A DNA stretch of 64,000 nucleotides from Trifolium pratense (taxonomy: Eukaryota > Streptophyta > Magnoliopsida > Fabales > Fabaceae): NCBI RefSeq assembly GCF_020283565.1, contig NC_060059.1:39486338-39550337 (forward strand), in the 5' to 3' direction. The notes below the pieces were generated by a model. It was not told where the DNA came from. It did not search any database and saw only the letters and a program-made list of their open reading frames with translations. Shown one piece after another: positions 57,281 through 64,000 of this stretch. How positions within the stretch are numbered: position 1 is the stretch's first letter; every line of letters starts with the position of its first letter. Both the position numbers and the translations under genes were made by a program.

Positions 57281-57431
57281 TACTCCCTCCGGTTCTTAAT
57301 ATAAGAAAAAGTTAACTTTTTAGATGCATAAAATGATTGATGTATTTGACCTAAAAAATAGACTAAATATATTAAACATTTTATGAATCTAAAATGCAAA
57401 CTCTTTCTTATATTAAGGATCGGAGAGGGTA
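57281..57431. mobile_element. Stowaway-like MITE, uninterrupted copy
   Basis: 151 bp from TACTCCCTCCGGTTCTTAAT to TTAAGGATCGGAGAGGGTA, TA at both edges. It provides the empty-site reference for the insertion at 54514-54687. Confidence 0.85.
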
Positions 57432-59503
57432 CTAATAAGAAGGGGAAATTTATTTTTAATGAGACTTAGGTCTTTTGATTGGGTGCATGTGTCTATTGCT
57501 TCACAAATCACAAGCTACCAATGATGGGGACAATCATGAACGTCCAAATGTGGTAATAGCTTTTTTTGTTTCTAGTTATTGACTTCTTGTCCCCTGCGGG
57601 GGTTTAAGCCGTTAAGAACAATTAAGAACAAAGAGTTCTCTCAAAGTAGTACTAATCATGATCATGTGTGAAGAAGCTTAGAATATTGTTTTTACAAAGC
57701 AACACAAGTGCGGACTCCAATTAATCAAGTGGTTAATGAACTTCAATTCGTATTAACTATTTAAAAAATTTAAGTTTGAAAGCTTATTTTTCTTAGAAAT
57801 CAAAGGGTTAAGATAAGAAACGCGGCTCCAATAATTGCAAGACAAATTAATGTATCATCTATCTTAATTTCTTGTTAGTTTTTTTCTTGGAACATTGGTA
57901 AAGATTCATGGAATCAAATCCCCTTTGTTATGTACCTCTAAAAAGGAATTAACATAACTACTTTAGACCCAATTCATTACTTAATTGAGCTGTTACTTTC
58001 AAACAAGAATTCTTTTTGAGTTGGAATTAATTTTGAACTTGTTGGAATTGCAATTCCAACTCCTACTTCTTATATTCTTCTGTTGACTATGATCAGCATA
58101 ATTACATTGCTTTTTCTTTTCAATAAAATGATAGATAGTGACCATTTTTTTCACTTTAACCAAAACCTCTTTTAAAATGCCAAGATGAGATTAATATTCA
58201 TAAATAACTACTATCCACCATAAAAAGTTATTGTTTCATTAGATTTGTTAAGGTTGCAATTTGCAACTTGTGAAAATAAAATAGTACTAGTATATCATAT
58301 ATGTACTAATATATACTATAGTGGACACTGTTGGAGATATATATTATAATAATTGTTATTGAATCTAGCATTCACAAAAGGTAAAAAGCCCAGGTAGATT
58401 CAAAGCTAAAACAGGGTGCAAGGACAAAGCTTAAATTGCTCTGTCATCATGCTAAGAGACATTATGGGCTGGTGAGTGATGGCATGCATGACTTCATCCT
58501 CATAAATTTTAACTTCCATCTCAATTTTATATTTTGCCAGTTTGATTATGTAGTGAAAAAAAAATTAATTTTAGTGAAAAGTGAATTGACCGTAAAATTG
58601 TTGATGTATGAATTAATACATTTATATAAAATGAATTGAACAAATTTGAGCGTAAAAATAAATTGCGCTTAAAATAGTCAAAATTAATTCCACACCTCTA
58701 AAATCAATTCTAACACCTGCAAACATAGAATCAAAGATACACTAAATTATTAGCCACATAACATTAAAACTACTACCATCAGCATATATAAGGAAATAAT
58801 ACAAAATATCAACTTTTTCAATTAATTGTACTAAGCCTACCCACCAACTCAATCTCAAATAGAAACAAAAATAGAAAAGGTTTAGCACTAAGCAGCACTG
58901 CCACTGCTTTCTCCTTGCTTACATATGTATATATAAACAAAAGGCACTTTGTTGATGATTCATTGATAAGCAAAGCATCTTAGAAGTAGGAGTACAGCCA
59001 CTTGAGCATCTTGGTGTCAATTTGTTAATCATACATACATGATCGTATGTTTGTTGCAACAAAAGGTAGCTAAAACCAAATAGTTAAGTTTTTGTTTTTT
59101 TATTAACAACTTGGTTTTCATGGGATGAAACTCCGATAATTCATATAGTTCAGCCGTAAAATAAATAAAATCTGACAAAAAATTACAATATTTGATAATA
59201 TATATGTAGTTGATGGCATCTATGGTACCATTTTCTTTGTGGAAATTATTTTTGTTTTCATTTTTAGAATATATTTTATTTTAACTTGTTAATGAAAAAA
59301 TGAAAATATTTTAAAGTGAATCATTGTGATAAAGCGAAATATTAAGAAATAATGAGTGTGTTCATTCTTTTTAGAAATGTAAAAGATAATTTTAACAAAA
59401 ATAAAAATAGAAAATATTTTGACAAAGTAAACGAGTTATGGGATTACATTTGGAGTGCAATTAATTGTATTATGGTTGGTTGACAATTTAATTAAAACTA
59501 TTT
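57432..59503. other. Intergenic, no gene seen
   Basis: About 2 kb AT-rich; short frames (58436-58639) lack support. Nothing recognisable apart from a GC-rich motif near 57594. Confidence 0.5.
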
Positions 59504-60025
59504 TTTATAAGCATTTTATTTTTTATTTTTTTTAAACAAACACAATCAATTCATTTCATTAATAATAAAATGTTCAATACAACAAGGAATACTGTTAAAA
59601 AGGGTGCGACTAGACCAGGAAATGACCGCCCTCGCTAAAGTGTGAGCCGCCATATTCGCTTGCCGCTTCGTGAACTTAATCTCAAAGTTCGAATTACATT
59701 GTAACAATAACTTAATACATGAAATAATAGAGTTCAATTCGGATATTCCTTGAGGATTAGCTTTGATGGCATCCACCACCACTTTGGAGTCACTTTCAAA
59801 AATAATATTGGACCATCCTCTAGATGTGGCTTCGCGCATAGCCTCCAAAATAGTCATAGCTTCACCCTCAACAACTGTGATTTTATGTCTACATTTATTA
59901 GTACCTGCAGCCACAAAAATGCCATCGAAGTTGCGGACACACCAACCCCACCCCGTATAGCTTGAATTATGTGATAAGCTCGCATCAACGTTCCATTTTA
60001 ACCAAAGTTGCATTTATAAGCATTT
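59504..60025 (-). mobile_element. 5'-truncated LINE carrying an open RNase H domain
   Basis: The insert (59517-60012) is flanked by TTTATAAGCATTT at 59504-59516 and 60013-60025 and ends, on its own strand, in an A-rich tail (T-rich 59518-59535). The frame 60013-59546 encodes 155 residues of an RNase H-like domain: N-V-D10, G-E51, S-D75, and the RQAN-MAAHTLARAV helix (118-130), all catalytic positions in place. Its ATG overlaps the target duplication, so the start is created by the insertion site. The frame is the 3' end of a LINE polyprotein and not a host gene. Confidence 0.8.
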
Positions 60026-60223
60026 AATTAAAACTATATGGTTTAAGGTAATTTATCCATACTTATTGAAGAATGTAATCTATTCATTAAAAATATGAAG
60101 AAATTTTTATTAAAAACAACAATAAGAATGTGGATTGGCTCCTCTAAATTGATAACAGAGTAAAGTGAAAAAGAAAAGAAAAGAAAAGAAAAAAAAACCA
60201 GTTTTGCAACATACACATATGGG

Positions 60224-60410
60224 TTAGGAAGTACCGACACTCATCGGATTAGGCGTGTCCGTGTCGGACACGTGTCAGTGTATATGTCCGTCATCGACAC
60301 AGACACTTATGATTACACTAAATTATGTCATTTTTCCAAATTTTTATCGGTGTCGACATGTCAGTGTTCGTGTCATGTCCGGTGTCCGTATCTGTGTCCG
60401 TGCTTCATAG
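60224..60410. mobile_element. hAT-like MITE, TSD CATATGGG
   Basis: 187 bp with perfect 8-bp CATATGGG at 60216-60223 and 60411-60418. Ends TTAGGAAGTACCGACAC and GTCCGTGCTTCATAG are inverted. The core GGATTAGGCGTGTCCGTGTC matches the element in MAX1 intron 4. Confidence 0.82.
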
Positions 60411-60418
60411 CATATGGG

Positions 60419-61416
60419 CCTGTCATGATTAATTTTGAATTTATTTATAGACATAAGTTTTATGAGATTATTTGAAAGAACTTTTATAAAAATAGCTTTT
60501 GATAATTTTTTATAAGTTTTTTTCAACTTATATTTCCGTTGGTTTTTCAAGACAACTTATGAATATGCAAAGCACACATTAATATTAAAGTTGAAATATC
60601 TAATTATAAAAAAATTGAAATATCTATATTGAAGTCCAATATATAAAAATTAAATTATTCCTCTATTTTAGTATTCATCTTAATTATAAGTATATAAATA
60701 ATGAAATTAGAGACAAAATTTATTCTTCTATCTTTAATTTTTATTGATAATACAACTTTTTTTCGTGTGAATTATTTATTTATTCTTCAACAATTATTAG
60801 TTATTTTTTATTTTAAACTTAGTTGCTAATTTGAGAAGAGTTAAAATCAAAATTTGTATTGTATAGTATATGAAAAAGGTGCAAGAAATTTAGGGTGAAA
60901 AACAAAGGTTTAAAAAGAGAATATCCCAATTAAGGAAAAGGAGTGAAGCATGAGAAGTGTGATAATTAAGGAGAAAGAGTCTTAAGTCTTAACTCCACTT
61001 CCTATGAAGAGGGACCCAATTAGTTTTCCTTTAGGTTGGGAAAAGATGGCAACGATATCAACCACTACAATTAACTATAGCCAAAGCTAGGGAGAAAGTG
61101 TAAATTTTAAGTGAGTGAGTGGGTATTTCATTTTTCAAATTTTATGGCTTTCTTTCTTTAATCCAACTTCAGACCTGGCATGCATGTCAATGTCATGATA
61201 TAAGTATAGTGATTACATTATTGGTGGGGTCCTAGTTTAGAATCTTACTTACAACCTAACGTAAGAAGAATCTTCCAATGATTCTCTTTCCACACATAAC
61301 ACAACACAAGTATATGAAGAATGAGTTTCCGTAATTTGTGAGGTTCGATCCTAGATTAAGGTGTAGATGTATGGTTTTCAAAGATGATAGTATATATAAG
61401 GATTTTTCTGAAGGAG

Positions 61417-61456
<40 letters not shown>

Positions 61457-62160
61457 TTTAATTAATTGACCATAATTTTTTTGATTAACAATTGACTAAT
61501 CATTCTTGATTCTTATACACTAGTACACCAAAGAAAGTGGCAAATGAGATAATAAGATATAAGTCTTAGAAGTTAGATCATGCATAAGTTAATTTTAAGG
61601 AGGTTAGAGCAAGCGCTTTTTTAGGTCTTAAATTTTTGGAGCTAAAAAGAAGTTCCAAAAAATTCATTTTCTTTTTATAATATAAAAAAAATCAATTTAT
61701 TTATAATTTTACAAGTAAATAATATGATAAAATATTTACATATTATGTTTATAAATTATATGGACTAACATCGTATTTAAACCACTGGCTAATAATAATA
61801 AATGTTTGTATAACTGAATTCAAGTATGGTATATGAAGAAGCAAAAAAAAAAAAAAACCATGATTTTTTTACGTCTTGTGTAAAATCTTGAAGGTTTAAT
61901 CCGTAGTTAAAATATATTTCGGTGGGTAGAGAAGTGTATGTGTTTATAAACTACATTTAGCCTCAGATTTCTAAGCAATGTTAGACTTTTGAAATACTAC
62001 AACATTGACATTCCTTATCAGGCAATGTTAGACTTTTGAATTTTGATGTACTAGAACATTGACATTACTCTAATAGACTTTTAGCTTGTGACATTGTTGA
62101 ATGATTTCAGACGTTTGGGTCTGGTTATCATGCATAAGTCAAACTTATGCACCGTGCATA
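60419..62160. other. Intergenic with (TA)n tract
   Basis: AT-rich; TA microsatellite at 61420-61453. No gene seen. Confidence 0.5.
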
Positions 62161-62164
62161 AGCT

Positions 62165-62450
62165 TGCTATCTACACCCCAGCCCATTTGCTTCTTACACC
62201 TAAGTCCCCAACATAATTGTTTCGTACATCCTAGCACATTTTGACATACACCCCCTCCAACATATTGTTTCGTACACCTCATCACATTTCGTCATACACT
62301 CCCAAACATAATTGCTTCGTACACCCCAGCTCATTTCATCATACACCCCCCAACATAATTGCTTCGTACGCTCCATCTCATTTCGTCATACACCTCCCAA
62401 CATAATTGCTTCTTACACCCCAACCCATTTCGTCATACACCCCCCAAGCT
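62165..62450. repeat. Minisatellite, about 58-bp unit, 5 copies
   Basis: The repeated core is CATTTCGTCATACACCCCCC then AACATAATTGCTTCGTACAC, with variants in every unit. It is C-rich on the plus strand, unlike its surroundings. Confidence 0.8.
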
Positions 62451-62529
62451 CATCTCCAAACTAATTGCAACTAACGGTTATCATTTCTAATTCAGTTTTC
62501 TGTCCAATACAAACCAACGGCAACAACAG

Positions 62530-62690
62530 GACGAAATCACTATTCATCACCATCACATAAATCATCATCATCATCGTCACCGAAATCATCATCACCGTCA
62601 TTGAAATCATCATTCATCACCATCACAGAGTTCATCACAATCGCCAGCCACACCACAACATCACGAGAATCATCATTCATCCTCAATTTC
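62530..62690. repeat. Imperfect CAT/ATC triplet tract
   Basis: Interrupted ATC/CAC triplets; the minus-strand acidic frame (poly-Asp) across it is an artefact of composition. Confidence 0.75.
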
Positions 62691-62769
62691 GAGATTAGTG
62701 ATTGGAAATGGTTTCTTAATAATATATCAATTCTTAATAATAATTTCATTGTTCTTTTATTTTATTAGA

Positions 62770-63310
62770 AATCATTACACAATTATTTTGGTTTCACATA
62801 CAAGACTATCAAAACCATTAAACGACAATTATTTTGGTTTCAAAGTGATTTTGAAAAAGCTAGACAAAGACAAAAATTCATTTTACAACGGAAGAAACAA
62901 AAGAGAGATGATGAGGCTTTACAAAAAAAAAAAAAGGGGTCACTGATTGATTCACACTTGTTGATTGTGAATAATGGTTTAAATGTTTATCACATTTGGT
63001 CTTTTGTTTTATTACAAAACCATTATACAATTATTTTGGTTTCACATAGAAGACTATCAAAAGCATTAAACCATACTTATGGTTTTAGTAATAATCATTA
63101 TTTAAAATCACTTAACAATAATAATGATTTCAGTGTATAACATCTTGAAACCATTTAACCAATATTAAGGATTTCAAAAATCTATTTTACGTTCATGGTC
63201 AATATTAATGGTTTAACAATACTAATGATTATATAAAACTATTTAACAATATTAATGATTTCAGTGTATAACGTCTTGAAACCATTTAACAATACTAATG
63301 ATTTCAGTAA
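62770..63310. repeat. Diverged direct repeats
   Basis: CAATTATTTTGGTTTCACAT...GACTATCAAAA-CATTAAAC occurs at 62778 and 63027. GATTTCAGTGTATAAC-TCTTGAAACCATTTAAC occurs at 63127 and 63257. Repeated ACCATTTAAC/TTAATGGTTT phrases fill the space. This is a worn tandem array. Confidence 0.6.
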
Positions 63311-63432
63311 CAGAGCACACTTCATAATCATTCCAAATACACAATATAATTTTGAAGGTATAAATTCACAGCAATATGAAAGCAATATAATTCCAATTAT
63401 AAACTCACAACAACATAAGAGCAAAGAGCATG

Positions 63433-64000
63433 TCATATCGCCTTAATTCTTTCCGCCTTTGACACCTTCCGTTCACTGTATTGAGGATAACAACAGTCCT
63501 GATCCTCTTCCTCCAACACAGATTTGTTCATCCTCACTCTTAATTTTTCCACCAGATTTGTTCTTCTCTTCATAAATTTTCTTTCTTTTTCTATCAGGTT
63601 TCTTCTTCTCCTTTTTTTTTTTCCCACATCTTCCCCCTTGATGTTGATTCCATAATGAACTGCAACAAGACAACCAGCCAATCTGCATATACGGAAAGAA
63701 GCTTCTCATCAAATGATTTGACGCATGCCGGAAAGCACAGACGATAGAAGATAGCTAACCCCTTAAATTAAATAGAATAAAACAAGAGAATGTAAAAATA
63801 AAATTAAAACTAAAACAACGTACAACATGGTGAAGAGGATAAGAGAAACAATCCTAGTAACTGATCTGTCTGGCTTTTGCTTGAACTTCAACATGTAACT
63901 TTTGAGACTGTAATCAATTTGATCTCCTTTACTTGGAGCTACTTGTTGGAACTGTGGGGAGAGTAATAGAACAGTTCCAAGAAGGAATCCTGATATAAAA
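63433..64000 (-). CDS. Partial gene: last two exons of an unidentified membrane protein
   Basis: Two exons are visible on the minus strand: 64000 (cut by the window) to 63824, then 63682-63433 ending at a stop. The donor TT/GTACGT and acceptor GCAG/A join in phase 2, giving FISGFLLGTVLLLSPQFQQV... then a second span RIVSLILFTMLLAGCLVAVHYG that runs across the splice junction, then NIKGEDVG and a highly basic tail (KKKRRRRN..KERKFMKRR) closing KVSKAERIKAI. At least two membrane segments plus a long charged C-terminus of about 70 residues. I do not recognise the family. The splice model is supported by the junction rebuilding a hydrophobic helix. Confidence 0.55.

Noticed and set aside
62540..62749. 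Acidic (poly-Asp) minus-strand frame
   Set aside because: Product of the ATC/CAT triplet tract; no homology or gene structure.

Overview
This is a piece of plant nuclear chromosome, most likely from a papilionoid legume of the Medicago/clover kind. The evidence is AT-rich sequence, multi-exon genes with GT-AG introns and long intergenic tracts full of short non-autonomous transposons, tRNA-derived SINEs and LINE remnants. The species call is inference; no single diagnostic sequence was checked.

Six protein genes and one microRNA gene were rebuilt exon by exon, and a seventh protein gene is cut by the right edge. From left to right: (1) a two-domain methyltransferase of the METTL2/6 plus METTL21-like type, 12 exons, + strand, 6827-12443; (2) a MIR156 hairpin, - strand, about 16205-16312; (3) a NIPA9-like magnesium transporter, 9 exons, + strand, 29307-33194; (4) a LOG8-like cytokinin-activating phosphoribohydrolase, 7 exons, - strand, 35084-37478; (5) an intronless one-membrane-span protein of unknown function, + strand, 39959-40735; (6) a MAX1/CYP711A cytochrome P450 of strigolactone synthesis, 5 exons, - strand, 41301-44221; (7) a CC-type glutaredoxin close to GRXC6/GRXC10, + strand, 55538-56002; (8) the last two exons of an unidentified membrane protein, - strand, 63433-64000.

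From memory of Arabidopsis locus numbers, the gene order looks like two Arabidopsis segments interleaved: At2g26200 and At2g26170 (methyltransferase, MAX1) with MIR156e (At5g11977), At5g11960, At5g11950 and At5g11930. This suggests that the legume keeps the ancestral order while Arabidopsis lost alternate copies after duplication. miR156, LOG and MAX1 all act in shoot branching, but their linkage is probably ancient chance, not an operon-like system.

The rest is transposon sediment, and its structure is unusually readable. Ten elements have perfect 9-bp target-site duplications (Mutator-like), three have 8-bp ones (hAT-like), and several are nested in others. One Mutator-like family (four copies) carries a GC-rich palindrome inside each end. 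Another element sits just upstream of the MAX1 TATA box. The 25.0-26.2 kb region holds about eleven copies of a roughly 20-bp palindrome (TTCGC...GCGAA) that fits no family I know. No CRISPR, plasmid, phage or bacterial features are present.
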